A stretch of 48,336 nucleotides of DNA. Source: Pyrinomonadaceae bacterium. Its GTDB lineage: Bacteria; Acidobacteriota; Blastocatellia; Pyrinomonadales; Pyrinomonadaceae. This document shows positions 8,388 to 18,894 of this stretch, piece after piece. Made by a program: the position numbers and the translations under genes. A model generated the notes under the pieces. It was not told the origin of the DNA. It worked only from the letters and a program-made list of their open reading frames with translations, and did not search any database. The DNA is taken from positions 1 to 48,336 of the forward strand of contig JAIBCA010000162.1 of NCBI GenBank assembly GCA_019694345.1, read 5' to 3'. Within the stretch, counting starts at the first letter, position 1; the number at the start of each line of letters is the position of its first letter.

Positions 8388-9302
8388 ATGTCGCTTTCGG
8401 CAAATATCAAGCAGTTTGCGATCGACGCCGGATTCGACCGTGTGTCGATCGTGCCCGCCGTGAGACTTGACGACGAGGCTGAACGGCTCAGCGAATGGCT
8501 CGACGCCGGATATCACGCGTCGATGGATTGGATCGCCCGCGAACCGCAGCGGAGGGCCGATCCGCGAGAGATATTTCCGGCGGCCCGATCGGTGGTCGTC
8601 GTACTCAAGAACTATTACACGGACCACCGGCACACTTCTCCAGGCAAGATCTCGCGGTACGCCTGGGGCGACGATTATCATGATGTGGTCGGTTCGGGGC
8701 TGCGGACCATGCTCGAACGGATACGTCTCGAGGTGCCCGAGATTGAAGGCAAGGTCTGTGTTGATACGGCACCGATGATGGACAAGGCATGGGCAGTGCG
8801 AGCCGGACTCGGCTGGATAGGCAAACACTCGAACGTTATCACCCGTGACCTCGGGTCGTGGGTCTTCATCGGTGAACTTATCCTCGATCTAGAACTCGAA
8901 TACGATAGCGGCCTGGTCGAGGATCATTGCGGCACCTGTACCGCGTGCCTCGATGCGTGTCCGACCTCGGCGATCGTCGAGCCGTACATCGTCGACTCCG
9001 TAAAGTGCATCTCATACGCGACCATAGAGTACCGCGGCGATCAAATTCCGCCGGAGGTATCATCTCATCTCGACGGCTGGCTCTACGGCTGCGACATCTG
9101 CCAGGACGTTTGCCCTTGGAATCGTTTTGAGAAGCCCACCTCGGATGTACGTTTCGAGCCGAGGCTCGGGCAAACGTCGGTGGAACCAAACGGTATTCTC
9201 GAAATGGAGCATCCCGAATACGTTGAGCGCTTTCGCCGATCGCCGATCAAACGTGCAAAATTGAACGGCCTCAAGCGAAACGCTAAACACCTTATGAAAT
9301 AG
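8388..9302 (+). CDS. queG: Epoxyqueuosine reductase
   Basis: QueG reduces epoxyqueuosine to queuosine in the wobble position of GUN tRNAs, using cobalamin and two [4Fe-4S] clusters. The 304-residue sequence has the family N-terminus (IKQFAIDAGFDRVSIV) and the cobalamin-domain motif RAGLGWIGKHSNVIT. The two ferredoxin-like cluster motifs are HCGTCTACLDACPTSA and GCDICQDVCPWN. All eight cluster cysteines appear present. Two ATG codons stand in tandem at 8385 and 8388; I prefer the second because a TANNNT box lies seven bases before it. It is first in a run of plus-strand genes after a strong terminator, and no other queuosine gene is in the window. Confidence 0.96.
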   Translation: MSLSANIKQFAIDAGFDRVSIVPAVRLDDEAERLSEWLDAGYHASMDWIAREPQRRADPREIFPAARSVVVVLKNYYTDHRHTSPGKISRYAWGDDYHDVVGSGLRTMLERIRLEVPEIEGKVCVDTAPMMDKAWAVRAGLGWIGKHSNVITRDLGSWVFIGELILDLELEYDSGLVEDHCGTCTACLDACPTSAIVEPYIVDSVKCISYATIEYRGDQIPPEVSSHLDGWLYGCDICQDVCPWNRFEKPTSDVRFEPRLGQTSVEPNGILEMEHPEYVERFRRSPIKRAKLNGLKRNAKHLMK

Positions 9303-9314
9303 ACTCTTGCAGTG

Positions 9315-9323
9315 TGGTATAAC
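9315..9323 (+). promoter_or_regulatory. Extended -10 box of the secreted-protein gene at 9330
   Basis: TGGTATAAC ends six bases before the ATG at 9330, predicting transcription from the start codon itself. The in-frame GTG at 9312 lies upstream of and across this box and is therefore an unlikely start. Confidence 0.55.
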
Positions 9324-9329
9324 CGTAAA

Positions 9330-9980
9330 ATGAAAAAGACCAGTCTCTCGTCGCAAGCCACTCTTATCTTCGCGATCGCCGTCATCACAATCGGCACATT
9401 CGTCTCAGCGAACGCTCAGTCAAAGACGGCATCTTCCGAATTCAAACGGCTCGTCGATCTTCGCAACGCACTGGCAAAGATACCTCCCGATAAGCTTGAC
9501 CGTGAACCGCATAAGAGCTTTATTAAGCGAAATCAAAAGGACATAACCTACAGCGATCCGGCGGGCCAGTGGTTCGTCAGGTCGGAAAGGTTCTGGGACC
9601 TGAGCCGAAAATACAAGTCACAACCGCTTGCCGACGATATCGCTTGGGCGGCCGCAGAAAACCCGTTGCCAGGCGAGTGCGAAGGCTACGTAAATTGTTA
9701 TATTTACAACGCTCTGGCGACATACGGCGAGTATTTGAAGTTGTATCCCAGAGGCCGGAGCAGCAAAAAGGCTCTGAATAAGATCGCGACATACCTCGGC
9801 TACATTACCGATGACATCATCGGCAAAAAGGGCAATTACGACGGTCCGGCCGACAGCGGCGACCGAGCGGACCTCGCTAAGATGATCGGGGAATTGCGGG
9901 TCGTTCTTGCTAGCGTCTCACACGCTGAACGAGCGAAGGTGATCTCGCACCTCGATACTATCGGCGGCGCTTACAAGTAA
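9330..9980 (+). CDS. Secreted protein of unknown function with TPR-like helices
   Basis: I do not recognise this 216-residue protein. It begins with a positively charged signal peptide (MKKTSLSSQATLIFAIAVIT, cleavage near SANAQ), so it is exported. The segment YNALATYGEYLKLYPRGRSSKKALNKI resembles the helix pair of BamD/YbgF-type TPR repeats, which suggests an alpha-helical binding protein. Two cysteines (GECEGYVNCY) are close enough to form a disulfide. It sits 27 bases after queG and 37 before moaA, but both neighbours have their own -10-like boxes, so the three are adjacent rather than clearly one operon. The function stays open. Confidence 0.82.
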   Translation: MKKTSLSSQATLIFAIAVITIGTFVSANAQSKTASSEFKRLVDLRNALAKIPPDKLDREPHKSFIKRNQKDITYSDPAGQWFVRSERFWDLSRKYKSQPLADDIAWAAAENPLPGECEGYVNCYIYNALATYGEYLKLYPRGRSSKKALNKIATYLGYITDDIIGKKGNYDGPADSGDRADLAKMIGELRVVLASVSHAERAKVISHLDTIGGAYK

Positions 9981-10004
9981 CGCGAATTTCGTCTATCAAT
10001 CCTG

Positions 10005-10010
10005 TATCAT
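10005..10010 (+). promoter_or_regulatory. Candidate -10 box of moaA (leaderless type)
   Basis: TATCAT, preceded directly by TG, lies seven bases before the moaA ATG at 10018. There is no Shine-Dalgarno sequence between them. Confidence 0.45.
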
Positions 10011-10017
10011 TAAGCCA

Positions 10018-11007
10018 ATGCTTCGCGATGCCTACAACCGGACGATCCGCGACCTTCGCATTTCGGTTACCGACAGGTGCAACTTCAGGTGCTTTTACTG
10101 TCTGCCGAACGGCGAACCGCCGATGGCCCGCAAGGATACTATTCTTACGTTCGAGGAAACGGCATATGTCGCCGACATATTTGTTTCGCTCGGTATCGAG
10201 AAGATCCGTCTCACCGGCGGCGAACCACTCCTGAGAAAGGACATCGCGACGCTTGCGGCGGAGATCGCCGTACTTAAGCCGCGTCTCAAGGATCTCGCGT
10301 TGACGACGAACGGTTTCATATTTCCGGGACTCGCCGACGAACTTCACTCCGCCGGCGTCGACCGTGTAACTATCAGCCTCGACAGTCTCGACCGGGACAA
10401 ATTTATCAAAATGACCGGCGTTGACGGGCTCGAAAAGGTCTTTGCCGCGATCGAATCGGCAAAACGAGCTGGCTTTGACCCGGTCAAGGTCAACGCTGCA
10501 GTGATCCGCGGCCACAATGACGACGAATTTGTAGAATTTGCACGTTTTGCCCGCGAATTCGGCGTATCGATGCGTTTTATCGAGTTCATGCCGCTTGACA
10601 GCGGTCATGAATGGAACCGTGACCTGGTCGTTCCGGGCCGAGAGATATTTGAAACGATCAATGCCGTTTACCCACTGAAATTGAGAAACCCCGACCGTGG
10701 ATCCGAGACCGCGTGGAAGTACGTTTTCGCCGATGGCTCGCCTGGCGAGATCGGCATCATCGCGCCCGTCACCGAGATGTTTTGCGGGGCATGCTCACGT
10801 ATCCGTCTGACCGCCGACGGCCAGATCCGAACTTGCCTTTTTTCGACCACTGAACACGATCTTCGCGGCGTGCTGCGTAGCGGCGTGCCGCGTGCCGAGA
10901 TCGCTCGTTTCATCGAGAGCGTCGTGCTCAATAAAGAACCGCGTCACCGTATAAATGACGCGGACTTCGTCCAACCTTCGCGGACAATGAGTTTTATCGG
11001 CGGTTAG
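10018..11007 (+). CDS. moaA: GTP 3',8-cyclase, molybdenum cofactor biosynthesis
   Basis: MoaA is a radical-SAM enzyme that, with MoaC, converts GTP to cyclic pyranopterin monophosphate, the first step of molybdopterin synthesis. The radical-SAM cluster motif CNFRCFYC gives Cys21, Cys25 and Cys28, followed by RLTGGEPLLRKD (SAM binding). The C-terminal GTP-side cluster is present in CGACSRIRLTADGQIRTCLF. The protein ends in the conserved Gly-Gly tail (SFIGG) needed for catalysis in characterised MoaA. The length of 329 residues is normal. No other moa or moe gene is in the window. Its stop lies two bases from the convergent tyrosine phenol-lyase gene, with no terminator between them. Confidence 0.97.
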   Translation: MLRDAYNRTIRDLRISVTDRCNFRCFYCLPNGEPPMARKDTILTFEETAYVADIFVSLGIEKIRLTGGEPLLRKDIATLAAEIAVLKPRLKDLALTTNGFIFPGLADELHSAGVDRVTISLDSLDRDKFIKMTGVDGLEKVFAAIESAKRAGFDPVKVNAAVIRGHNDDEFVEFARFAREFGVSMRFIEFMPLDSGHEWNRDLVVPGREIFETINAVYPLKLRNPDRGSETAWKYVFADGSPGEIGIIAPVTEMFCGACSRIRLTADGQIRTCLFSTTEHDLRGVLRSGVPRAEIARFIESVVLNKEPRHRINDADFVQPSRTMSFIGG

Positions 11008-11009
11008 AT

Positions 11010-12566
<1,557 letters not shown>

Positions 12567-12652
12567 TCAACCGCGCCGAAATATAGGAGAATTATGCTCC
12601 GAAACTATTGGGAAAAAAGTGACCTGCGACACAACCCGCGGGCAAAAGTAAA

Positions 12653-13798
12653 TTAACCCTGCTTACGGCCGGCCATATCAAGGCCGACGGCGGCGACAAG
12701 GATGGAGCCTTTGATAATGTCCTGCATAAAGTCTCGAACGTTGAGCAGAGACATTCCGTTATCAAGGCTCGCCATGATCAGGGCTCCGAGACATGCGCCG
12801 AAGATCGTGCCGCGCCCGCCGACCAGCGAGGCTCCGCCGATTACGCAGGCCGCGATCGCGTCGAGTTCCTTAAGCGTGCCGGCGTCAGGTGTCGCACTGC
12901 CGACGCGGCCGGCAAAGATCAGCGCCGCGAGGCCCGTCAATGCGCCGAGGATCATATAGACCTTGAGCACATTACGCCGATTGTCGATGCCCGAGAGCCG
13001 AGCAGCGTCGGCGTTGCCGCCGATAGCGTACAGATATCGTCCGAACGTCGTCGATGTCGTCATGAATGCGCCGAACAACGCTACGACGACAAATATCAAT
13101 ACAGGGATCGGCACACCTTTGCCTTCGTACGAGTTCATCACCCAAATGAAAGCGATGATCGCCCCGACCGGCAGGATGGATCCAAGCAGTGCGCCGCCGT
13201 AGTTTGCCTCGCCAAGGCCGTAGGTCTTGACCGAACGAGCCCGCTGCACCGCCATGACCAGAACGAAACCTATCGCCACAGCCGCCAGCAACCAGCCTAC
13301 ATTCGCACCGACGTAACTCTGCCCGATCGCCTTGAATGATTCATCGGATATCGGGATCGTATTGCCGCTCAAAAGCCATTTGACAGCACCGCGCCACGCC
13401 AGCAGGCCGCCGAGCGTGACGATAAATGCCGGAATATTGAGATAAGACGTCAGAACTCCATGCACCAGCCCGATCACGACGCAAACTGCGATCGCCAGCA
13501 TTATCGCTATCGGGAGCGAATATCCGGCGGCAAGAGCCCACGCCGCCATGCCGCCGGCGAACCCGAGCACCGAACCCACCGAAAGATCGATGTTACCCGA
13601 TACGATGACCATCAGCATTCCGACCGCCAGAATGCCGGTCACCGACATCTGGGTCATCAGATTCGAGAGGTTTCTTGGCGTCAAAAAGATCGAGTCCGTC
13701 GCCCAATGAAAATACGCCCAGATCAGCCCCATCACCGCGATCATGACGTACGCCCGCAAGGACGCTGTGTTTATTCGAGATTTGATCGTTTCGTCCAT
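12653..13798 (-). CDS. Sugar ABC transporter permease, XylH/RbsC family
   Basis: This 381-residue inner-membrane protein has about ten or more hydrophobic segments of the BPD_transp_2 family. It carries the family signature blocks VSGNIDLSVGSVLGFAGG, NIPAFIVTLGGLLAWRG and GGASLVGGRGTIFGACLGAL. The long hydrophobic middle region (GWLLAAVAIGFVLVMAVQRA and onward) makes it closer in layout to D-xylose XylH than to the shorter ribose RbsC; that is a judgement by eye. It follows the ATPase gene by 63 bases in the same direction, so the two form an operon. No periplasmic substrate-binding protein gene accompanies them. Xylose is the best guess as substrate, but another pentose or hexose is possible. 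Confidence 0.9.
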   Translation of the reverse strand: MDETIKSRINTASLRAYVMIAVMGLIWAYFHWATDSIFLTPRNLSNLMTQMSVTGILAVGMLMVIVSGNIDLSVGSVLGFAGGMAAWALAAGYSLPIAIMLAIAVCVVIGLVHGVLTSYLNIPAFIVTLGGLLAWRGAVKWLLSGNTIPISDESFKAIGQSYVGANVGWLLAAVAIGFVLVMAVQRARSVKTYGLGEANYGGALLGSILPVGAIIAFIWVMNSYEGKGVPIPVLIFVVVALFGAFMTTSTTFGRYLYAIGGNADAARLSGIDNRRNVLKVYMILGALTGLAALIFAGRVGSATPDAGTLKELDAIAACVIGGASLVGGRGTIFGACLGALIMASLDNGMSLLNVRDFMQDIIKGSILVAAVGLDMAGRKQG

Positions 13799-13861
13799 CT
13801 GTTTAAGTCTGCTCGACCGGTTCGCGCATTCGAACGTGTGTCAGAGCGTACCGGCATTCCG

Positions 13862-15373
13862 TTAATAAGAACCTGTCGCTGCCGCCATTACCTTCTCCGG
13901 CGTTGCTTCGCTGCGTGTGAACTCACCGGTTACACGGCCTTCGTGCAGGACCATGACCCGATCTGAGAGCCCCAAAACCTCAGGCAATTCCGACGAGACA
14001 AGCACGATCGCCATTCCCTCTTTCGCGAGGCGGTTGATCTCTGCATAGATCTCCTGTTTGGCGCCGACATCGATGCCACGTGTCGGTTCATCTAGAAAGA
14101 GAATTTTTGGATGCGTTAAGAGCCATTTGCCCAGCACGACCTTTTGCTGATTGCCGCCGGACAGGGTACCGGCGATCGTCAGCGGCGAGTTAGCCTTGAT
14201 CCGGAGGCTTTTCATTGGGCCGGCGGCCGCGATGGACTCCCGTGTGCGGTTGCAGACATATCGCCCCGAAATGCTCTTCAAGCCCGCGAGCGTCATATTG
14301 TCCAGGATGGTCTGCTCAAGTATCAGGCCGAACCGTTTGCGGTCCTCCGTAACAAAGCCGATCCCGTGCGCGATCGCGTCGGCCGGCGATGAAATGGCAG
14401 CGATGCTTCCGTCGACCGATATTTCGCGGCTAAATTTGCCTTTCCACGCGCCGAATATCGCCATAAGCAACTCCGAACGCCCGGCCCCCATTAATCCCGC
14501 GATCCCGAGGACCTCGCCCTTTCGCACGGCAAACGAAACGTTCTCGACGAGGGCCTTATCAGGCCGATCGATCGAATAGACGTTCAGCCCCCTGACATCG
14601 AGCGCGGTTTCACCGAATTCGTGTTCGGGTTTTGGGAAAATATCGCCGACTTCGCGCCCGACCATTGCCGCTATCACCTTGTCTTTCGTCAGTTCGGCCG
14701 CGGAGTGAGTGCCGACCGTCCTGCCGTCACGAAGCACGCTGATGCGGTCGCTCATTCGGAAGACTTCGTCAAGCTTGTGCGAGATGTAGATCATCCCGAC
14801 GCCGCGCGATTTGAGCTTTTCGAGGATCGTGAAAAGGGTCTCGACCTCCGATTCGGTCAATGCGGCGGTCGGTTCGTCGAGGACCAGAATGCGCGCATCT
14901 TTCGAGAGCGCCTTAGCGATCTCAACTAGCTGTTGCTGGCCGATACCGAGGTTTCCGACAATTACGCGCGGATCGATATCGAGATTCAGATCGCGCAGCA
15001 GATGTGAGGCCTTATGGTACAGTTCGGTCCAATTGATGACGCCGAACCGGGACGGTTCCTTACCCAAAAAGATATTTTCGCCGACTGTGAGTTCCTTAAC
15101 GAGCGACAATTCCTGAAAAATGATCGAAACCCCGGCCGCTTCGGAATCGCGTATGCCCCGAAAGCTCCGTACCGTGTTGTCGATCAGGATGTCGCCCTCA
15201 TAAGATCCATGCGGATAAACGCCGGAAAGTACTTTCATCAGCGTCGATTTGCCGGCACCGTTCTCGCCAACGAGGGAATGAAATTCGCCGGCTCCGAGCG
15301 TAAAGCTCACGCCGTCCAGAGCCTTGACTCCGGGAAATTCCTTGACAATCTCGCGCATCTCGAGCAGTGACAT
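13862..15373 (-). CDS. Sugar ABC transporter ATP-binding protein, XylG/RbsA family
   Basis: This 503-residue protein has two tandem ABC ATPase domains, as in XylG, RbsA and MglA. Domain 1 has Walker A GENGAGKSTL, signature region LGIGQQQLVEIAKAL and Walker B ILVLDEPTAAL. Domain 2 has the degenerate Walker A GLMGAGRSELL, signature LSGGNQQKVVLGKWL and Walker B ILFLDEPTRGID. The degenerate second P-loop is normal for this family. I start at the ATG giving MSLLEMREIVKEFPGVKALD, which matches the family N-terminus; the ATG 60 bases upstream adds an unlike extension. It energises uptake with the permease gene directly downstream. No SBP gene is found on either side, since the upstream neighbour is the divergent acs. 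Confidence 0.92.
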   Translation of the reverse strand: MSLLEMREIVKEFPGVKALDGVSFTLGAGEFHSLVGENGAGKSTLMKVLSGVYPHGSYEGDILIDNTVRSFRGIRDSEAAGVSIIFQELSLVKELTVGENIFLGKEPSRFGVINWTELYHKASHLLRDLNLDIDPRVIVGNLGIGQQQLVEIAKALSKDARILVLDEPTAALTESEVETLFTILEKLKSRGVGMIYISHKLDEVFRMSDRISVLRDGRTVGTHSAAELTKDKVIAAMVGREVGDIFPKPEHEFGETALDVRGLNVYSIDRPDKALVENVSFAVRKGEVLGIAGLMGAGRSELLMAIFGAWKGKFSREISVDGSIAAISSPADAIAHGIGFVTEDRKRFGLILEQTILDNMTLAGLKSISGRYVCNRTRESIAAAGPMKSLRIKANSPLTIAGTLSGGNQQKVVLGKWLLTHPKILFLDEPTRGIDVGAKQEIYAEINRLAKEGMAIVLVSSELPEVLGLSDRVMVLHEGRVTGEFTRSEATPEKVMAAATGSY

Positions 15374-15447
15374 AAGCAAATAGGTCGACGAATATTCTTC
15401 GCCGATTTTACACGTATGCAAGTTGATTCCCAAACAGCGTCCGGCTG

Positions 15448-15481
15448 CATGAAATAGTCGGGCGTAAAAGTACGTTTCATG
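15448..15481. repeat. Inverted repeat in the acs / sugar-ABC intergenic region
   Basis: CATGAAA (15448-15454) and TTTCATG (15475-15481) are perfect complements with a 20-base spacer. The repeat lies between divergent genes and may be an operator; no regulator gene is adjacent. Confidence 0.35.
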
Positions 15482-15582
15482 GCGATTCTCCAGTGCCTGG
15501 TGCAGCCATTTTCCCTGATCGGCGCATGAATGGTGGTGTATGAGACCGTCAATTTCCGCCGTCGCATGATCTCCGAAGCCGA

Positions 15583-15641
15583 TCGGGAGCCAATGCCCGG
15601 TCGGGAGCGTAATTTGAACACGTCGGCCGATACACTATAAT
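15583..15641 (+). promoter_or_regulatory. acs promoter with upstream direct repeat
   Basis: TTGAAC (15614-15619), a 16-base spacer and a perfect TATAAT (15636-15641) form a sigma70-type promoter with a leader of about 20 bases before the ATG at 15669. Just upstream, TCGGGAGC occurs twice (15583-15590 and 15601-15608), 18 bases apart, in a position suited to an activator. Confidence 0.6.
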
Positions 15642-15668
15642 TGAGGTCGTTCAGTTGTCATTAATATT

Positions 15669-17621
15669 ATGTCCGATCACCCCTCCATAACGTCGATGTC
15701 GAGCGAGTCGCGGCTATTTCCGCCCCCGGCGGAGTTTGCCGCTGATGCTCATGTGAAGAGTTTTGACGAATACGAGCAGCTTTATGCAGAGGCGGCCGCC
15801 GACCCACAAGGTTTTTGGGCTAAGCAGGCCGAGGAACTGCACTGGTTTCGTAAGTGGGACACTATCCTTGATTGGCAGGAACCCCACGCAAGATGGTTCG
15901 TCGGCGGCAAGATCAACATTGCGTTCAACTGTCTGGACCGGCACCTTTCGACCTGGCGGCGAAACAAGGCCGCGATCATCTGGGAAGGAGAGACCGGTGA
16001 GGTCAAGACCATAACCTATCTGCAGTTGCATCAGGAGGTTTCGCGGTTTGCAAACGTGCTCAAGAGTCTCGGTGTCCGGGCAGGTGACCGCGTAGCACTA
16101 TATATGCCGTTGATCCCGGCGTTGACGGTGGCGATGCTTGCCTGTGCCCGCATTGGCGCCACGCACACTGTCATCTTTGCTGGTTTTTCGGCGGACGCCA
16201 TTCGCGACCGAGTTAACGACGGCGGTTGTAAGGTCATCGTCACCGCCGACGGCGGCTATCGTCGTGGCAGTGAGATAAAACTCAAGGATATCGTTGACGA
16301 GGCCGCCGAACATTGCCCGACCATCGAGGACGTGATCGTATTTCAACGAACGCACTCCAAGGTGCACATGATGCCCGGCCGCGATCATTGGTGGCACGAG
16401 CTGACTAAGACAGTAGGCATCCCGTGTCCGGCGGAAGAACTCGACTCGGAACATCCGCTGTTCATACTTTATACTTCCGGCACGACCGGTAAGCCGAAGG
16501 GCATACTGCACACGACCGGCGGTTACCTGACACAGACCGCGTATACCACAAAGCTGGTATTCGATCTTAAAGATAACGACATCTTCTGGTGTACGGCCGA
16601 TATTGGCTGGGTCACCGGACATAGTTATGTGGTGTACGGCCCGCTGGCCAACGGAGCCACCGTCTTTATGTACGAGGGAGCCCCGAACCATCCTGATTTT
16701 GATCGTTTCTGGGACATGATCGACCGTCATAAGATCAATATCTTATACACAGCTCCGACCGCGATCCGCGCTTTCATCAAATGGGGCGAACAGTATCCGC
16801 TCCGGCACGACCTTTCTTCGCTACGTTTGCTGGGTACGGTCGGCGAACCTATCAACCCAGAAGCATGGATGTGGTACCACAAGGTCATCGGCAAGGGAAA
16901 ATGTCCGATCATTGACACATGGTGGCAGACCGAGACGGGTTCGATCATGATCAGCCCGCTTCCCGGAGCTACTCCGACCGTACCGGGCACGGCAACGCGG
17001 CCGATACCGGGAATTCTGGTTGATATCGTTACAAAGGGCGGCAAGCCGGTAGGGCCGAACGAGGGCGGTTACCTCGTCGTGACCCATCCGTGGCCGTCGA
17101 TGCTTCGCACGCTGTGGGGGGACGACGAACGATACAAACAGGCCTACTGGTCCGAGATCCCGGGCCGCTATTTTGCCGGTGACGGTGCCCGCCGCGACGA
17201 GCACGGTTATTATTGGATCATGGGCCGCGTCGACGACGTGATCAATGTCAGCGGCCATCGACTCGGCACAGCCGAGATCGAATCGGCACTCGTCTCGCAC
17301 GAGGCCGTGGCCGAGGCCGCCGTCGTTGGCCGGCCCGACGAGATCAAGGGGCAGGCCATCGCGGCATTTGTCACGCTCGAGGGCGGCCGGCAGGGCGACG
17401 ACGAGCTCAAGAACGTTCTCCGTGCTCATGTCGCGCACGAGATCGGTGCACTCGCCCGGCCAGACGACATTCGTTTTACTGATATGCTGCCCAAGACCCG
17501 GTCCGGCAAAATAATGCGGCGGCTTTTACGCGAACTCGCCGCCGGCGGTACCGTTGCCGGCGATGTCACCACCCTCGAAGACATCTCGGTTCTAGAAAAG
17601 CTCCGCGAGGACGAGGAATAA
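15669..17621 (+). CDS. acs: Acetyl-CoA synthetase
   Basis: This 650-residue AMP-forming enzyme makes acetyl-CoA from acetate, ATP and CoA, feeding acetate into central metabolism. The motifs are complete: P-loop-like [13 protein letters not shown], the acetate-pocket and adenylate region WWQTETGS, hinge and ribose motifs [20 protein letters not shown], and the C-terminal [14 protein letters not shown] with catalytic Lys614, the residue acetylated for control in homologues. The N-terminal ACS extension ([17 protein letters not shown] and [19 protein letters not shown]) separates it from acyl-CoA ligases of other chain length. It has its own promoter, with no Shine-Dalgarno site. An mtnB-like gene begins three bases after its stop, so the two are co-transcribed. 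Confidence 0.97.
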   Translation: MSDHPSITSMSSESRLFPPPAEFAADAHVKSFDEYEQLYAEAAADPQGFWAKQAEELHWFRKWDTILDWQEPHARWFVGGKINIAFNCLDRHLSTWRRNKAAIIWEGETGEVKTITYLQLHQEVSRFANVLKSLGVRAGDRVALYMPLIPALTVAMLACARIGATHTVIFAGFSADAIRDRVNDGGCKVIVTADGGYRRGSEIKLKDIVDEAAEHCPTIEDVIVFQRTHSKVHMMPGRDHWWHELTKTVGIPCPAEELDSEHPLFILYTSGTTGKPKGILHTTGGYLTQTAYTTKLVFDLKDNDIFWCTADIGWVTGHSYVVYGPLANGATVFMYEGAPNHPDFDRFWDMIDRHKINILYTAPTAIRAFIKWGEQYPLRHDLSSLRLLGTVGEPINPEAWMWYHKVIGKGKCPIIDTWWQTETGSIMISPLPGATPTVPGTATRPIPGILVDIVTKGGKPVGPNEGGYLVVTHPWPSMLRTLWGDDERYKQAYWSEIPGRYFAGDGARRDEHGYYWIMGRVDDVINVSGHRLGTAEIESALVSHEAVAEAAVVGRPDEIKGQAIAAFVTLEGGRQGDDELKNVLRAHVAHEIGALARPDDIRFTDMLPKTRSGKIMRRLLRELAAGGTVAGDVTTLEDISVLEKLREDEE

Positions 17622-17624
17622 ACC

Positions 17625-18260
17625 ATGGCTTCACAAAACCCGGCGACGAGCCCGACTCAGGAACTTACCGAGGCCGGCCGCGAATTTTACAACCGCGGTT
17701 GGGCTCTCGGCACGAGCGGCAATTTCAGTATTCTTCTTGCACGCAAGCCGCTCCGCCTTTGCATCACCTCGGCCGGAAACGAGAAGGCAACCCTCGACGA
17801 GACCAACTTTCTCGAACTGGACGACGATGCCGAGATACTTCAGGGTTTCGGGCGTCCGTCGGACGAATCGCTGCTCCATTTGACGATATATCGGCTGCGG
17901 CCGCGGGCTCGTTGCATCCTTTACACTCATTCAGTCTGGGGAACGATGCTCTCGGACGCTAAGTATGTTGACGGGGCCATCACGCTTAGTGGCTACGAGG
18001 TGCTGAAGGGCCTATCGGGCGTCGAAACGCACGACCACACTGAGATCGTTCCGATCATCGAAAACTCTCAGGACCAAGTCGCGCAATCTCACGTTCTGCA
18101 GAACGTGCTGCTTGAGGCAGGAGATATTCACGGCATCTACATTCGCCGCCACGGGCTGTTTGCGTGGGGTGAAACGGTCGCCGAGGCTCGGCGGCACGTT
18201 GAGATATTTGAGCATTTGTTCGAGATTACGGGGCGGTCGCTCGGTATCGCAAGAAACTAA
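17625..18260 (+). CDS. mtnB: Class II aldolase/adducin-family protein, MtnB-like (methylthioribulose-1-phosphate dehydratase)
   Basis: This 211-residue cytoplasmic protein matches MtnB in length and in most motifs: RGWALGTSGNFS, ITSAGNEKATL, SDESLLHLTIY, GYEVLKGLSGVETHDH, NSQDQ and IRRHGLFAWGETVAEARRHVE. MtnB is a zinc enzyme that dehydrates 5-methylthioribulose 1-phosphate in methionine salvage. The usual metal pair His-Thr-His is here Tyr100-Thr-His102 (LYTHSVWGT), one zinc ligand short; a single base change would explain it. The third ligand His (RRHGLF) is kept. It lies between acs and msrA in one operon, and the neighbouring methionine-repair gene agrees with a sulfur role. No other salvage gene is in the window. 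It could instead be an aldolase with altered chemistry. Confidence 0.78.
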   Translation: MASQNPATSPTQELTEAGREFYNRGWALGTSGNFSILLARKPLRLCITSAGNEKATLDETNFLELDDDAEILQGFGRPSDESLLHLTIYRLRPRARCILYTHSVWGTMLSDAKYVDGAITLSGYEVLKGLSGVETHDHTEIVPIIENSQDQVAQSHVLQNVLLEAGDIHGIYIRRHGLFAWGETVAEARRHVEIFEHLFEITGRSLGIARN

Positions 18261-18271
18261 GGAAGGTAATT

Positions 18272-18817
18272 ATGGAGATCAAGGAACTAGAAACGGCAAC
18301 ACTTGCCGCCGGGTGTTTTTGGTGCGTTGAAGCGGTTTTTGACGCTCTCGTCGGGGTCGAGGACGTAGTTTCGGGATATTCAGGCGGCCACACCGACAAC
18401 CCGACGTATCAACAAGTATGCTCGGAAACTACCGGTCACGCCGAGGTCGTCCAGATCAGGTTCGATCCCGAGCAGCTTTCGTTCGCCGATCTGTTGCGCG
18501 TCTATTTTACGGTCCACGATCCGACCACGCTCAATCGGCAGGGCGGCGACATCGGCACGTCCTACCGCTCGGCGATCTTTTACCATTCAGAAGAACAACG
18601 GCGAATCGCGCTTGAGATCATTGCCGAGGTCACCGCCGAGGCGATCTACGACAACCCCATCGTCACCGAGGTCACGGCTTTCGAAAAGTTCTGGCCCGCC
18701 GAGGCCTATCATCAAGAATATTTCGCCAACAACCCCAACCAGCCCTATTGTGCCGCGGTCGTCGCGCCGAAGGTCGCAAAGTTTAGGCAGAAATTTGCAA
18801 ACCGCCTTAAACGTTGA
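18272..18817 (+). CDS. msrA: Peptide methionine-S-sulfoxide reductase A
   Basis: MsrA reduces the S epimer of methionine sulfoxide in proteins and free methionine. The 181-residue protein has the catalytic motif GCFWC with nucleophile Cys15, the downstream GYSGGHTDNPTYQQVCSETTGHAE block, the substrate-binding stretch FTVHDPTTLNRQGGDIGTSYRS, and PAEAYHQEYF. It has no signal peptide, so it acts in the cytoplasm, and no fused MsrB domain. A good Shine-Dalgarno (AAGGAAGG) precedes the ATG. It ends the acs-mtnB-msrA operon. A hairpin follows 31 bases after its stop. Confidence 0.97.
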   Translation: MEIKELETATLAAGCFWCVEAVFDALVGVEDVVSGYSGGHTDNPTYQQVCSETTGHAEVVQIRFDPEQLSFADLLRVYFTVHDPTTLNRQGGDIGTSYRSAIFYHSEEQRRIALEIIAEVTAEAIYDNPIVTEVTAFEKFWPAEAYHQEYFANNPNQPYCAAVVAPKVAKFRQKFANRLKR

Positions 18818-18848
18818 ACTTCCGCGCCTCACGATCAGCAGAATGACC

Positions 18849-18874
18849 ACCACTTTCTTTCGCCGAAAAGTGGT
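18849..18874 (+). terminator. Hairpin downstream of msrA without a T-tract
   Basis: ACCACTTT (18849-18856) pairs perfectly with AAAGTGGT (18867-18874) across a ten-base loop. No run of T follows, so it may stabilise the 3' end rather than terminate by itself. Confidence 0.4.
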
Positions 18875-18894
18875 AGATCAGGTATGCTATTGCA

